Of a DNA stretch of 64,000 nucleotides, positions 27,328-36,679 are shown in pieces. Below the pieces are notes generated by a model. That model made no database searches and was not told where the DNA came from. It saw only the letters and a list, made by a program, of their open reading frames with translations. This DNA comes from Gammaproteobacteria bacterium (lineage in GTDB: Bacteria; Pseudomonadota; Gammaproteobacteria; Competibacterales; Competibacteraceae), in contig JACKNE010000014.1 in NCBI GenBank assembly GCA_024235035.1, positions 1 through 64,000 on the forward strand, given 5' to 3'. Position numbers and translations under genes: made by a program. The stretch's first letter is position 1. Each line of letters begins with the position of its first letter.

Positions 27328-29406
27328 ATGCGATTTTTTCGGATCAGTATTGGTGCCAAAATTTCTTTTGGTTTTGCGGCAGTGCTGGTGATATTTGCTG
27401 TTTCCAGCGGGTTTTTACTCTGGAAGTTGAAGCAATTAGGTGAACTGCAACATGCTCAAGCAGGGCGGGCAGCGGATGCGTTGGAAGTGGGTGATATCGT
27501 GCAACGAGTGGAAGGCGTTTACCCTGTCGTTGCCGACGCGATTATCAACCGTAATCTGACGGAGACGAAAAAAGATTTCATTGAGATCAAGACCAACGCT
27601 GAACAAGACATCCAAAAGGTTTCTAAGTTGGTGGATACTGATCAAGAACGTGAGTGGAGCAGCGCTTTTTCGACTCAGTATCGCCAGTATCTGAATCTAT
27701 TTGAAGAACAGATGCTGCCGGTTTTGGACAGGGAGCAGATCACGGGTGCGGACGAGCAAAAGATACGCGAGTTGGACGGCGCCATTGATGTAATTCGTGG
27801 GGCGACGCTGGAGCCTCTTGGTCAGATTACTCGATCCTTGGGTGAGGAAAGTCGAGAAGCCGATCAGATTTTTAATACACACCTTTCAGAAATAGTTACA
27901 GAAATAACTGTGGTTTTTTTATTGGGTTTGGGGATAGCGGCAATCGTCACCTTTTTGTTGGTTCGCAACCTCGTCCGTCCATTGCGAATTGCCGTAGCCA
28001 CATCCGAGCAAATCGCCCAAGGCGATCTATCTGTGGCTATCAAAGTGCATTCGACCGATGAAATCGGGCAATTGCTGACGGCTATGCAGAAAATGAGCGG
28101 AGAATTACGACATATCTTCAGCGATATTCAACAAGCGGCTGGGCAGGTGAGTTCGACGGCGGCGGAGATTGCGCAAGGGAGTGCGGATCTATCACAGCGC
28201 ACGGAAGAGCAGGCCTCGGCGCTGGAAGAGACGGCCTCCTCGATGGAAGAACTGACTTCTACGGTCAAGCAAAGCGCCGACAACGCTGGGCAAGCCAACC
28301 AACTGGCCGGTGCGGCGCGAACGCAGGCTGAGCAAGGTGGGCAGGTGGTGGAGCAAGCGGTGACGGCGATGAGTGCGATCAGCACCAGCAGCCGCAAGAT
28401 TGCTGACATCATTGGCGTGATTGACGAGATTGCCTTTCAGACCAATTTACTGGCGCTGAATGCGGCGGTGGAAGCGGCCCGAGCGGGTGAACAAGGTCGG
28501 GGGTTTGCCGTGGTGGCCGCCGAGGTGCGCAAGTTGGCCCAGCGCAGTGCGGATGCGGCCAAGGAGATCAAGACGCTGATCACCGACAGTGTGGCCAAGG
28601 TCGAAGATGGGGGCAAGTTGGTGGAACAATCCGGTCAGACGCTTCAAGAGATTGTCACGGCGGTCAAGAAAGTCAGTGACATTGTGGCCGAGATGGCGGC
28701 GGCGGCCCGGGAACAGGCCTCGGGGATCGAGCAGGTCAACCGAGCTATTTTGCAGATGGATCAAGTCACCCAGCAGAACGCGGCCCTGGTGGAAGAAACG
28801 GCCGCCGCCAGTCAGGCCATGGGCGATCAGGCTCGCGAGTTGCAAGGATTGATGGGGGGTTTCAGGCTGGATGGACAACAGACGGAAGTGATGAATGTGG
28901 CGACTTCCAACAACCAGAAAAGCGTCTTTCCTCCTGTTGCGATGCGGCAACCACGCGGCCAGGCTCTCCCCGCTCGTTCATTGCCTGGTGCGACACATAG
29001 GAATGGAGGATCGGCGTTTATCGAATGGAGCGATGCGCTGAGCGTCGGTGATCCGGGACTGGATCAGCAACATCAAAAACTGGTCAAGCTCATCAATATC
29101 CTGCATGACGCGATGGCTACACATGGCGCGGAAAATCAAATGAAAGGGATCTTGGATCAGCTGATCGCCTACACCCAGGAGCATTTCAGCTACGAGGAAG
29201 AGCGCATGCGGTCGGCAAACTATCCTCATCTCGCTAAACATCAGACGCTTCACGCCGAGCTGCTTAAGCAGGTCAGCGCGTTTTACGAAAAATTCCTGCA
29301 AGGAAAACGGATCAACATGAAGCTGATGAAATTTCTCAAGGGCTGGCTGCTCAATCATATCCAGAAAAGCGACCAGCAATACGGCCCTTATCTCAAGAGC
29401 CATTGA
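27328..29406 (+). CDS. methyl-accepting chemotaxis protein with four-helix sensor and C-terminal hemerythrin domain
   Basis: The 692-residue receptor has membrane segment 1 (about 12-33), a helical periplasmic four-helix-bundle-type sensor (about 35-190), membrane segment 2 (about 192-213), HAMP (about 214-267), the MCP hairpin (about 275-510), a linker, and a hemerythrin domain (about 568-692). The hemerythrin domain has Asp-Gln-Gln-His-Gln, His-Phe-Ser-Tyr-Glu-Glu, His-Gln-Thr-Leu-His and His-Ile-Gln-Lys-Ser-Asp, an intact di-iron ligand set. It is 188 bp downstream of the large receptor. The hemerythrin end resembles that of the receptor at 11659, while the signalling DNA matches the large receptor, so the gene is a mosaic. 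Confidence 0.94.
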   Translation: MRFFRISIGAKISFGFAAVLVIFAVSSGFLLWKLKQLGELQHAQAGRAADALEVGDIVQRVEGVYPVVADAIINRNLTETKKDFIEIKTNAEQDIQKVSKLVDTDQEREWSSAFSTQYRQYLNLFEEQMLPVLDREQITGADEQKIRELDGAIDVIRGATLEPLGQITRSLGEESREADQIFNTHLSEIVTEITVVFLLGLGIAAIVTFLLVRNLVRPLRIAVATSEQIAQGDLSVAIKVHSTDEIGQLLTAMQKMSGELRHIFSDIQQAAGQVSSTAAEIAQGSADLSQRTEEQASALEETASSMEELTSTVKQSADNAGQANQLAGAARTQAEQGGQVVEQAVTAMSAISTSSRKIADIIGVIDEIAFQTNLLALNAAVEAARAGEQGRGFAVVAAEVRKLAQRSADAAKEIKTLITDSVAKVEDGGKLVEQSGQTLQEIVTAVKKVSDIVAEMAAAAREQASGIEQVNRAILQMDQVTQQNAALVEETAAASQAMGDQARELQGLMGGFRLDGQQTEVMNVATSNNQKSVFPPVAMRQPRGQALPARSLPGATHRNGGSAFIEWSDALSVGDPGLDQQHQKLVKLINILHDAMATHGAENQMKGILDQLIAYTQEHFSYEEERMRSANYPHLAKHQTLHAELLKQVSAFYEKFLQGKRINMKLMKFLKGWLLNHIQKSDQQYGPYLKSH
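28129..28854 (+). repeat. direct repeat copy 2 (MCP signalling module)
   Basis: This is the partner of 26202-26927 at a constant offset of 1927 bp. Two near-identical copies in the same orientation this close can recombine to delete one receptor or convert each other. Confidence 0.93.
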
Positions 29407-29461
29407 ATCGATATGCAGGATCTCAAGAGAGAGTGATGTTGGCCGACAAACTGGATTTCCG

Positions 29462-30139
29462 GTGCTGGGAACCTTAGTCAATACGGGGGCCGTGGTGGCA
29501 GGCAGCGCCGTTGGTCTGGCGGCGGGAGCGCGGTTGCCGGAACGAATCAAGATGATCCTGATGCAGGCATTGGGGCTGGCAACGGTCGCCATCGGTCTGC
29601 GCATGGCTCTGGAGGCGCACCAGGTCTTGTTGGCGACCAGCTGCCTGCTATTGGGTGGTGTAACCGGCGAATGGCTGCGCATCGAACAGCGCCTGGATCG
29701 TCTAGCTGAAGCCTTGCGCCGGATATTGCGTTCGGATTCCAGTCGCTTCGTCGAAGGGTTTGTCACCGCTAGTCTGCTCTATCTGACCGGAGCGATGACC
29801 ATCGTCGGCTCGATTCAGGATGGCACCCTTGGCGATCCCAGCGTATTGCTGGTCAAGTCATTGCTGGATGGCGTGGCCTCGGTGACGTTGGCTTCGTCGC
29901 TGGGAGTGGGGGTGATGTTCTCGGCGCTGCCGGTCTTGTTGGTGCAGGGCAGCATCACCCTACTGGCGGCGCAACTGGCTTTCCTGTCGCAACCGGCTGT
30001 GCTGGACGCCATCGATGCCACTGGTGGACTGCTGATTCTAGGCATTGGTATCAATTTACTGGATATCGGTCGGATACATATCGGCAATCTGTTACCGGCG
30101 TTGTTGTACGCAATCGGCGGTGCGTTGCTGTTTTCCTAA
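29462..30139 (+). CDS. DUF554 family membrane protein
   Basis: The 225-residue protein has a GTG start and about six to seven membrane segments rich in Gly, Ala and Leu. It opens with Leu-Gly-Thr-Leu-Val-Asn-Thr, the usual start of DUF554 (YdfK-like) proteins. It contains the conserved Gly-Ala-Met-x-Ile-Val-Gly-Ser-Ile and Lys-Ser-Leu-Leu-Asp-Gly segments. Function is unknown; a transport role is assumed from topology. It lies 56 bp after the hemerythrin receptor and may be co-transcribed with it. Confidence 0.88.
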   Translation: MLGTLVNTGAVVAGSAVGLAAGARLPERIKMILMQALGLATVAIGLRMALEAHQVLLATSCLLLGGVTGEWLRIEQRLDRLAEALRRILRSDSSRFVEGFVTASLLYLTGAMTIVGSIQDGTLGDPSVLLVKSLLDGVASVTLASSLGVGVMFSALPVLLVQGSITLLAAQLAFLSQPAVLDAIDATGGLLILGIGINLLDIGRIHIGNLLPALLYAIGGALLFS

Positions 30140-30167
30140 TCAGCATTGAATTTGCCGCCTTGGCTGC

Positions 30168-31202
30168 TCAATTTTCCTTATCTTTGCCCAACAGCGCTGC
30201 TACACTGCTTTGCCAAGTCGATTGCAGCGACGTGACCGGCGCCGTTTCCTTGAAAGCGCCGTAAGCCATCAGTCGCTGGTAACGTTGCTCCAGCAGAGCA
30301 TCGATCGACAGGTTATCCAGCGACTGAAGATTCTCCCGCAACGCGATGCGCACATTCTCCGTCATCAGCGCCACATCGCGGTGCGCACCGCCTGGTGGTT
30401 CGGGGATAACGCCATCGATCAGGTTTAGTTTCAGTAAACGATCAGCAGTCAGTCCCATCGCTTCGGCAGCGTCTGGCGCCTTGTCGGCGCTCTTCCACAG
30501 AATCGCTGCGCAGCCCTCCGGCGAGATGACCGAATAGGTACCGTATTGCAACATCAGCACCCGATCGCAGACCCCGACCGCCAGCGCACCGCCGGAACCA
30601 CCTTCACCGATCACAACGCCGATGACTGGCGTCCGTAACCGACTCATCTCGAATAGATTACGGGCAATTGCCTCGCTCTGGCCGCGCTCCTCGGCGCCAA
30701 TGCCTGGATAAGCACCCGGTGTGTCGATAAAGGTCAGCACCGGCAATCGGAAGCGTTCGGCTAGCTTCATCAAGCGCAGCGCTTTGCGATAACCTTCCGG
30801 ACGCGGCATGCCAAAATTTCGGTAAATTTTCTCCTTGGTGTCTCGCCCTTTTTGATGGCCGATGACCAACACCGGCCGGCTGTCCAGACGCGCCAACCCG
30901 CCGACAATGGCATGATCGTCAGCAAAGGTCCGATCCCCATGCAGTTCCTGGAAATTCGTGAACAGTCGTTCTAGGTAATCCAGCGTGTAAGGTCGCAGTG
31001 GGTGACGGGCGATCTGGGAGATTTGCCAAGGCGTCAAACTAGCGAAGATCGACTCGGTCAGGGCCTTGCTTTTGGCTTCCAACCGGGTAATTTCGTCGTT
31101 GATGTTCAAGTCTTGCTCGGTACTGAGATGCCGCAGTTCCCTGAGCATCGCCTCCAGTTCGGCAATCGGCTTTTCAAAATCAAGACAATTATTCGGGTTC
31201 AT
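30168..31202 (-). CDS. accA: acetyl-CoA carboxylase carboxyltransferase subunit alpha
   Basis: The 344-residue product (E. coli 319) begins with the family segment LDFEKPIAELEAMLREL and contains the crotonase-like core with Gly-Glu-Gly-Gly-Ser-Gly-Gly-Ala-Leu-Ala near residue 200. The extra length is a C-terminal helix of about 25 residues. It pairs with AccD to transfer CO2 from carboxybiotin to acetyl-CoA, the first step of fatty-acid synthesis. It follows the protease gene by only 15 bp, an unusual neighbour. Confidence 0.97.
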   Translation of the reverse strand: MNPNNCLDFEKPIAELEAMLRELRHLSTEQDLNINDEITRLEAKSKALTESIFASLTPWQISQIARHPLRPYTLDYLERLFTNFQELHGDRTFADDHAIVGGLARLDSRPVLVIGHQKGRDTKEKIYRNFGMPRPEGYRKALRLMKLAERFRLPVLTFIDTPGAYPGIGAEERGQSEAIARNLFEMSRLRTPVIGVVIGEGGSGGALAVGVCDRVLMLQYGTYSVISPEGCAAILWKSADKAPDAAEAMGLTADRLLKLNLIDGVIPEPPGGAHRDVALMTENVRIALRENLQSLDNLSIDALLEQRYQRLMAYGAFKETAPVTSLQSTWQSSVAALLGKDKEN

Positions 31203-31217
31203 TGGTGTTTTGACAGA

Positions 31218-32657
31218 CTATTCTCTTTCAGCCGGCATGCGTACAGCTAGGTATAGCGATTCACTTTCCCGTCGCACCAGTACTGGCACAGCTTTCCCAT
31301 TTGGCAGCTCCTTGGCCAACTCAACGAACTGGCTGGCGCTTTTGACCGGGGTATAGTTGAGCTGCAGGATGATGTCATCCGGATATAGGCCGGCGTTGGC
31401 GGCAGGTCCCTCATCCAGGCCGGTGACCAGCACCCCCTGATCGTCAGCGCCCAGTCCGCGCCGCTGTTCGTTGCTGAGATCGGCGACGACGATACCCAGC
31501 CGCGGATCACCATGCTCATCCATGGTGGTGACTCGCTCTTCAGTGGTTTCTAACCGGGCAATCGTTGCCTTGATTTCTAATGGTTCACCGTTGCGCAAGA
31601 TCGACATCGCCACGGTCTTACCGACAGGTGTTACACCGATCATGCGTGGCAGTTGCGAGGAGTCTTCCACCGGCTCCCCGCCGTAACGCAGGATGATGTC
31701 GCCCGGCTTGAAGCCAGCGCTAGCGGCTGGGCTGTCTGGCAGCACCTGCGCCACCAACGCTCCACGTGGCCGATCGAGTTTGAATGCTTCAGCCAGATCG
31801 TTGTTGACCGCTTGCAGTAGGATGCCCAGCCAGCCGCGCGTGACTTCGCCAGTGACTTTCAACTGTTCGGCAACCTGCACCGCCAGCTTAATCGGGATGG
31901 CGAATGACAGACCCATATAGCCACCCGTGCTGCTATAAATCTGCGAATTGATGCCGACTACCTCACCGCGTAGGTTGAACAGCGGCCCACCGGAACTGCC
32001 GGGGTTGACCGCCACGTCGCTTTGGATGAAGGGCACGTAGGTGCCGCTCGGCAGGTTGCGTCCGACTGCACTGACGATGCCCTGGGTTGCCGTGAGTTCG
32101 AGTCCAAACGGTGAACCGATAGCCAGCACCCATTCACCGACTTCCAGCATATCGGAATCGCCGACCTTAACCGCGGTTAGATTCTCGCCTTCGTCAATTT
32201 TGAGCACGGCGACATCGGTCAGCTCATCGACGCCAATCACCTTGGCGGGGCGTTCCCGTTGATCGCTGAGCCGGACGATGATCTTGTCGGCGTCTTGGGC
32301 AACGTGGGCGTTGGTTAGGATATAGCCATCCGGAGAGATGATGAACCCGGAGCCCAGTGAATTAGCTTGGCGGTCGCCTGGTAGCTCGGGACGTTCCTGA
32401 AAGAAGCGTTTGAAAAACTCCAAATAAGGGTTTTCGTTGCCCGGTAATTCCGGTAGACCAGACGAGCGGGACCGCCGGCTGGGGGCTTGCGTAGAACTGA
32501 TATTGACGACCGCTGCTTCATTTTGTTTCACCAGCTTGCGAAAATCAGGTAGCGGTTGTGCGGTTTCGGGACGTGCTGCTAGCGTGACCGCCGCCCAGCA
32601 AAATGAGAGCAGCAGTGCCAACAGTTGCGGCAAGTAACGGGAATCATTCGCGTTCAT
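31218..32657 (-). CDS. periplasmic serine protease of the DegP/DegQ/MucD family
   Basis: The start at ATG 32657 gives 479 residues with a signal peptide (cleavage near residue 27); the longer frame adds 27 non-homologous residues. A trypsin-like domain holds the triad His (Thr-Asn-Ala-His-Val), Asp (Asp-Val-Ala-Val-Leu-Lys) and Ser (Asn-Pro-Gly-Ser-Ser-Gly-Gly-Pro). Two PDZ domains follow. The layout is DegP/HtrA: quality control of misfolded envelope proteins, heat- and envelope-stress linked. A short Pro/Glu-rich loop in the N-terminal part corresponds to the LA loop and is of DegQ/MucD size. Confidence 0.95.
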   Translation of the reverse strand: MNANDSRYLPQLLALLLSFCWAAVTLAARPETAQPLPDFRKLVKQNEAAVVNISSTQAPSRRSRSSGLPELPGNENPYLEFFKRFFQERPELPGDRQANSLGSGFIISPDGYILTNAHVAQDADKIIVRLSDQRERPAKVIGVDELTDVAVLKIDEGENLTAVKVGDSDMLEVGEWVLAIGSPFGLELTATQGIVSAVGRNLPSGTYVPFIQSDVAVNPGSSGGPLFNLRGEVVGINSQIYSSTGGYMGLSFAIPIKLAVQVAEQLKVTGEVTRGWLGILLQAVNNDLAEAFKLDRPRGALVAQVLPDSPAASAGFKPGDIILRYGGEPVEDSSQLPRMIGVTPVGKTVAMSILRNGEPLEIKATIARLETTEERVTTMDEHGDPRLGIVVADLSNEQRRGLGADDQGVLVTGLDEGPAANAGLYPDDIILQLNYTPVKSASQFVELAKELPNGKAVPVLVRRESESLYLAVRMPAERE

Positions 32658-32943
32658 GCAAAAAACATCTCCAGCGTAGTGAAGGGGTTGAGGTCGGTAT
32701 GGGGTGTAGTGACAGGGGGTGGTGGCGCGCGAAATCACTGAGAGCGGCTGGGAGGTTTAGGCGGTGATGCCGGAACATTCAAGCGCTAGTGCAATTTGCG
32801 CAGTATAGAATACTTGGCAATACTCAAGAGAGATGGGGAATCGAACCTGCCATCCGGTAGCCGGAATGTGCGGAGGCCGTCAGGTATCGCCCGCTGGTAC
32901 CGAGCGCCGCGGCGTGTGCCAATCAGCCAAAAGAGGATGCAGC

Positions 32944-34116
32944 ATGGAAAAAAATTCGGCGTTGGAAGTCAATGATTATGAAAAAGCCACCCAGTATCTT
33001 TATGATTTGGCAGTTAAACTATTGGACGTAGGTGGATCGGATATCTTCATCACGGCGGGCAGTCCGCCGGCGCTCAAGGTCAATCAGGTGATTCACCAGG
33101 TCGGTGACCGCAGGTTGACTCCCCAACAGACGACGCTACTGACTCGTGCGATCATGCGCGATCGCCATGTACGCGAATTCGACCACCACCGTGAGGTCAA
33201 TTTTTCCCTGAATTTCCCCAATACAGCGCGCTTTCGGGTCAGCGCTTTCACCCAGCGTGGCAGCGCCGGCATGGTGCTGCGACTGATCCAGCAGCGAATT
33301 CCGACCATTGAGGAACTCAACCTGCCACCCATTCTCCAAGAGATCGCCATGGTCAAGCGTGGATTGGTGATTTTCCTGGGTGGTACCGGTTGTGGTAAGA
33401 CGACTTCCATGGCCGCCATGCTGGATTATCGTAACGAGAATTGCCAAGAGCATATTATCACTGTCGAGGATCCCATCGAATTCTTTCATCGTCACAAACG
33501 ATGCTTGGTGGATCAGCGTGAAGTGGGAACCGATACCGACTCCTATGAGGCAGCCCTGAAAAACACGCTTCGGCAAGCACCCAATGTGATTATGATCGGC
33601 GAAGTGCGGGATCGGGAAACCATGCAACATGCGATCAACTTCGCTGAGACCGGGCATTTATGCTTGACCACCCTGCATGCGAACAACACCGATCAGGCTT
33701 TTGACCGCATTGTCAATTTTTTCCCGGAAGAGAAACGGGCGCAAATTCTGATGGACCTGTCCTTCAACATGAAAGCTTTCATTTCACAGCGGCTGTTACC
33801 GCGTGAGGATCGACCGAGTTTGATCCCAGCGGTAGAGGTTTTGCTGAACACACCGCTGATGACGGAGCTGATTTTTCAGGGGCGGGTCAAGGAACTGAAG
33901 CCGGTCATGGCCCGCTCCAGCGAACAAGGCATCGTGACCTTCGATCAGGCGTTGTTCGATCTCTATGAGATAGGTCATATTAGTTATGAGACTGCCGTTC
34001 GCCATGCCGATTCCGCCAATAATCTACGGTTACGCATCAAACTGGAAGGCAAGCGACCGCAACCACAGGTAGCCAGCGAGGAGTCGCTCCGGATCGAGGA
34101 AGATCGGCGGCGCTGA
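32944..34116 (+). CDS. pilU: type IV pilus retraction ATPase PilU
   Basis: The start is ATG at 32944 behind AGAGGA; an upstream frame from 32833 is not homologous. The 390-residue AAA-like motor has an N-terminal PAS-like domain, Walker A Gly-Gly-Thr-Gly-Cys-Gly-Lys-Thr-Thr, an Asp box, Walker B-type Met-Ile-Gly-Glu-Val-Arg-Asp and a His box Leu-His-Ala-Asn-Asn. The longer C-terminus and the Walker A cysteine fit PilU rather than PilT. PilU assists PilT in pilus retraction. PilT itself is not in the window. The pilMNOPQ operon is 20 kb away. Confidence 0.92.
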   Translation: MEKNSALEVNDYEKATQYLYDLAVKLLDVGGSDIFITAGSPPALKVNQVIHQVGDRRLTPQQTTLLTRAIMRDRHVREFDHHREVNFSLNFPNTARFRVSAFTQRGSAGMVLRLIQQRIPTIEELNLPPILQEIAMVKRGLVIFLGGTGCGKTTSMAAMLDYRNENCQEHIITVEDPIEFFHRHKRCLVDQREVGTDTDSYEAALKNTLRQAPNVIMIGEVRDRETMQHAINFAETGHLCLTTLHANNTDQAFDRIVNFFPEEKRAQILMDLSFNMKAFISQRLLPREDRPSLIPAVEVLLNTPLMTELIFQGRVKELKPVMARSSEQGIVTFDQALFDLYEIGHISYETAVRHADSANNLRLRIKLEGKRPQPQVASEESLRIEEDRRR

Positions 34117-34186
34117 AGGTCATTGTTCGCTGATGCATGGAAGATGCAAACTACTTTGGTGGTGTGCGGCCGTCTTGTCCGAGTAG

Positions 34187-35578
34187 CTAATCCAGCGGAT
34201 GCTGGTCTCTTCGGTAATCCTTGAGCATTTCGGCGATCAGAAACGCCAGCTCCAGACTCTGCGAAGCGTTCAGGCGTGGGTCGCACTGGGTGCGATAGCG
34301 GTCGGCTAGGTGCTGCTCGGTGATATCTTGGGCGCCGCCTAGGCATTCGGTCACATCTTCACCAGTCAGTTCAAAATGCATCGCGCCGGGGATGCTGCCT
34401 TCGGCGCAGTGGATGGCGAAAAATCGCCGCACTTCGTCGAGAATACGAGCAAAAGGCCGGGTTTTATAGCCAGCACTGGTTTCCAGGGTGTTGCTGTGCA
34501 TGGGATCACAGGACCAGATGACCTGCCGGCCCTCGCGTTGCACCACCCGAATCAATGGCGGCAATACGGTCTCGATCCGTTCGGCGCCCATCCGGATGAT
34601 CAAGGTCAGCCGGCCCGGCTGGTTGGCGGGATTCAGCACATCCAATAACCGCAATAGCGTATCAGGACCCACGGTCGGTCCCAGTTTGACGCCAATGGGA
34701 TTGGCGATACCGCGCAGAAATTCGACATGCGCGCCATCCAATTGCCGGGTGCGTTCACCGATCCACAGAAAGTGCGCGGAACCGTCATACCATTGGCCGC
34801 TGAGCGGGTCGCATCGGGTCAGCGCCTGTTCATAGCCGAGCAGCAACGCCTCATGCGAGGTGTAAAACGGTACCTGCCGTACTTGTGGATCAGTGGCGGC
34901 GTCCAATCCGCAGGCGCGCATGAAGGCTAAGGACTCATTGATGCGTCCGGCCAAGTCGCGGTAGCGTGCGCCCTGCGGGTTGGCGCGCAGAAAATCCAGA
35001 TTCCACTGCTGAACTCGGCGTAAGTCGGCGAAACCGCCCTGAGCCAGCGCCCGCAACAGGTTCAGCGTCGCCGCCGACTGCGAATAGGCGCGTAGTTGTC
35101 GGCGTGGATCAGGTTGGCGAGCCTCAGAGGTAAAATCGAGACCGTTGATGATGTCACCTCGATAACTGGGCAGAGTGACTCCGTCACGGGTCTCGACCGG
35201 GGCGCTGCGCGGCTTGGCGAATTGCCCGGCCATCCGTCCGACCTTGACGACTGGGCAGGCGGCGGCGAATGTCAGGATCACGGCCATTTGCAGCAGCACT
35301 CGGAAGGTGTCGGTGATCGTGCATTCATTGAAATCGGCGAAGCTTTCGGCGCAATCGCCACCTTGCAGCAGAAAGGCGCGGCCGGCAGCGACTTCGGTTA
35401 AATTTTTCTTTAAATTATTGATTTCTCCTATAAACACTAAGGGTAGCGAATGCGCCAGCCGCGTTTCGACCTCGGCTAATGCCACAGTATCGCCATAATC
35501 TGGCATCTGTGTCGCTGGCCGGTGACGCCAGCTGCTGCATGTCCAGGGGAGCTGATCCTGCTGAGTGAATTCGGGCAT
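34187..35578 (-). CDS. class II 3-deoxy-7-phosphoheptulonate synthase
   Basis: The start at ATG 35578 behind AGGAA gives 463 residues, the plant/bacterial type II DAHP synthase length. Family motifs are visible: Gln-Gly-Gly-Asp-Cys-Ala-Glu-Ser-Phe near residue 71 (metal-binding Cys), Val-Gly-Arg-Met-Ala-Gly-Gln, Lys-Leu-Gly-Pro-Thr and Trp-Ser-Cys-Asp-Pro-Met-His. It condenses phosphoenolpyruvate and erythrose 4-phosphate, the first step of aromatic amino-acid synthesis. It stands alone, divergent from a DMT transporter. Confidence 0.95.
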   Translation of the reverse strand: MPEFTQQDQLPWTCSSWRHRPATQMPDYGDTVALAEVETRLAHSLPLVFIGEINNLKKNLTEVAAGRAFLLQGGDCAESFADFNECTITDTFRVLLQMAVILTFAAACPVVKVGRMAGQFAKPRSAPVETRDGVTLPSYRGDIINGLDFTSEARQPDPRRQLRAYSQSAATLNLLRALAQGGFADLRRVQQWNLDFLRANPQGARYRDLAGRINESLAFMRACGLDAATDPQVRQVPFYTSHEALLLGYEQALTRCDPLSGQWYDGSAHFLWIGERTRQLDGAHVEFLRGIANPIGVKLGPTVGPDTLLRLLDVLNPANQPGRLTLIIRMGAERIETVLPPLIRVVQREGRQVIWSCDPMHSNTLETSAGYKTRPFARILDEVRRFFAIHCAEGSIPGAMHFELTGEDVTECLGGAQDITEQHLADRYRTQCDPRLNASQSLELAFLIAEMLKDYRRDQHPLD

Positions 35579-35636
35579 CGTTATTCCTGAAAGTTGCGTA
35601 TGATCTAGTGGGAAAGAATAACTGATCATATTTGCA

Positions 35637-36545
35637 ATGAATCTATCGACCTGGCATCCCTCTCCCTACCTGCTGCTGGTGCTGACCACGCTATTCTGGT
35701 CGGGGAATTTCGTATTGGGTCGGGCGGTGCATACCGTGTTCACGCCATTCACCCTGTCGTTCTGGCGCTGGGCGGTGGCGCTGCTGATTCTACTGCCCTT
35801 TGTCTGGACCTCCTTGCGTCAGCAGGGTTCACAGCTGCGCCGCCATTGGCCGATCCTGCTGCTGCTCGGTGTGCTAGGCGTGGTCAATTTCAACACTTGC
35901 GTCTATATCGGTCTGCAAACGACAACCGTCACCAATGCTGTCATCATGCTGTCTATTACACCGGTATTGATTGTCGCTCTATCGTTTCTGTTGTTGCGCC
36001 AGACCGTGACCAGTTGGCAGGTGCTGGGCATTATCCTGTCGCTGTCAGGCGTGTTAACGATTGTCGGTCACGGTGACCTGGGGAGCTTAATGAGGTGGGG
36101 AGTGAATTCCGGCGATCTGTGGATTCTGGCGGCGGTCTTCAGCTGGGCGTTGTACTCAGTCTGTCTGCGCTGGCGGCCAGCGGAACTTGATCCGCTGAAT
36201 TTTCAGGCCGCAACGATGATCATCGGCGTGGTCATTCTGGCGCCGCTATACGGTTGGGACCTGGCTCACGACCGGATTTTCATCCTCAATACCGCAGCTG
36301 TCGTCAGCATCCTCTATCTGGCGCTGTTCCCGTCGATTCTCGCCTACATTTTCTGGAATCGGGCGGTGGCGGAACTGGGCGCCAATCGTACGGGCCAGTT
36401 TCTGCATCTGATGCCGGCCTTTGGTGCGGTGCTGGCGATGATTTTCCTCGGCGAGCGGTTGTACGCCTTCCATGCCGCCGGCATCACGCTGATTGCCACG
36501 GGGATTTGGCTAGCGACGGGGTACAGGCGAAAAATGGCTTGCTAG
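35637..36545 (+). CDS. EamA/DMT-superfamily transporter
   Basis: The 302-residue protein has ten predicted membrane segments in two EamA repeats. The first starts with Thr-Leu-Phe-Trp-Ser-Gly-Asn-Phe-Val-Leu-Gly-Arg, typical of drug/metabolite exporters. The second repeat ends with the Gly-Glu-Arg-Leu segment. The substrate is unknown. It is divergent from the DAHP synthase gene with 58 bp between the starts, so the two may share control, which would fit export of an aromatic compound, but that is only a guess. Confidence 0.9.
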   Translation: MNLSTWHPSPYLLLVLTTLFWSGNFVLGRAVHTVFTPFTLSFWRWAVALLILLPFVWTSLRQQGSQLRRHWPILLLLGVLGVVNFNTCVYIGLQTTTVTNAVIMLSITPVLIVALSFLLLRQTVTSWQVLGIILSLSGVLTIVGHGDLGSLMRWGVNSGDLWILAAVFSWALYSVCLRWRPAELDPLNFQAATMIIGVVILAPLYGWDLAHDRIFILNTAAVVSILYLALFPSILAYIFWNRAVAELGANRTGQFLHLMPAFGAVLAMIFLGERLYAFHAAGITLIATGIWLATGYRRKMAC

Positions 36546-36679
36546 CCTGCCCCGTGCCCGAGTTTCAGAAGCCGTACAAACTCCCCGCGTATGTTTGCAG
36601 TCTGATCAGGTTTGGTGGACGTGGCAGCGCGATACCTCTCTGGGAAGCTAGACCCCTCTCCTTAGCGCTATACAGGGCC

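Noticed and set aside
26202..28854. A transposon or CRISPR-like explanation for the long direct repeat
   Set aside because: The repeat is wholly coding chemoreceptor signalling sequence in frame in both genes, with no terminal repeats or spacers.
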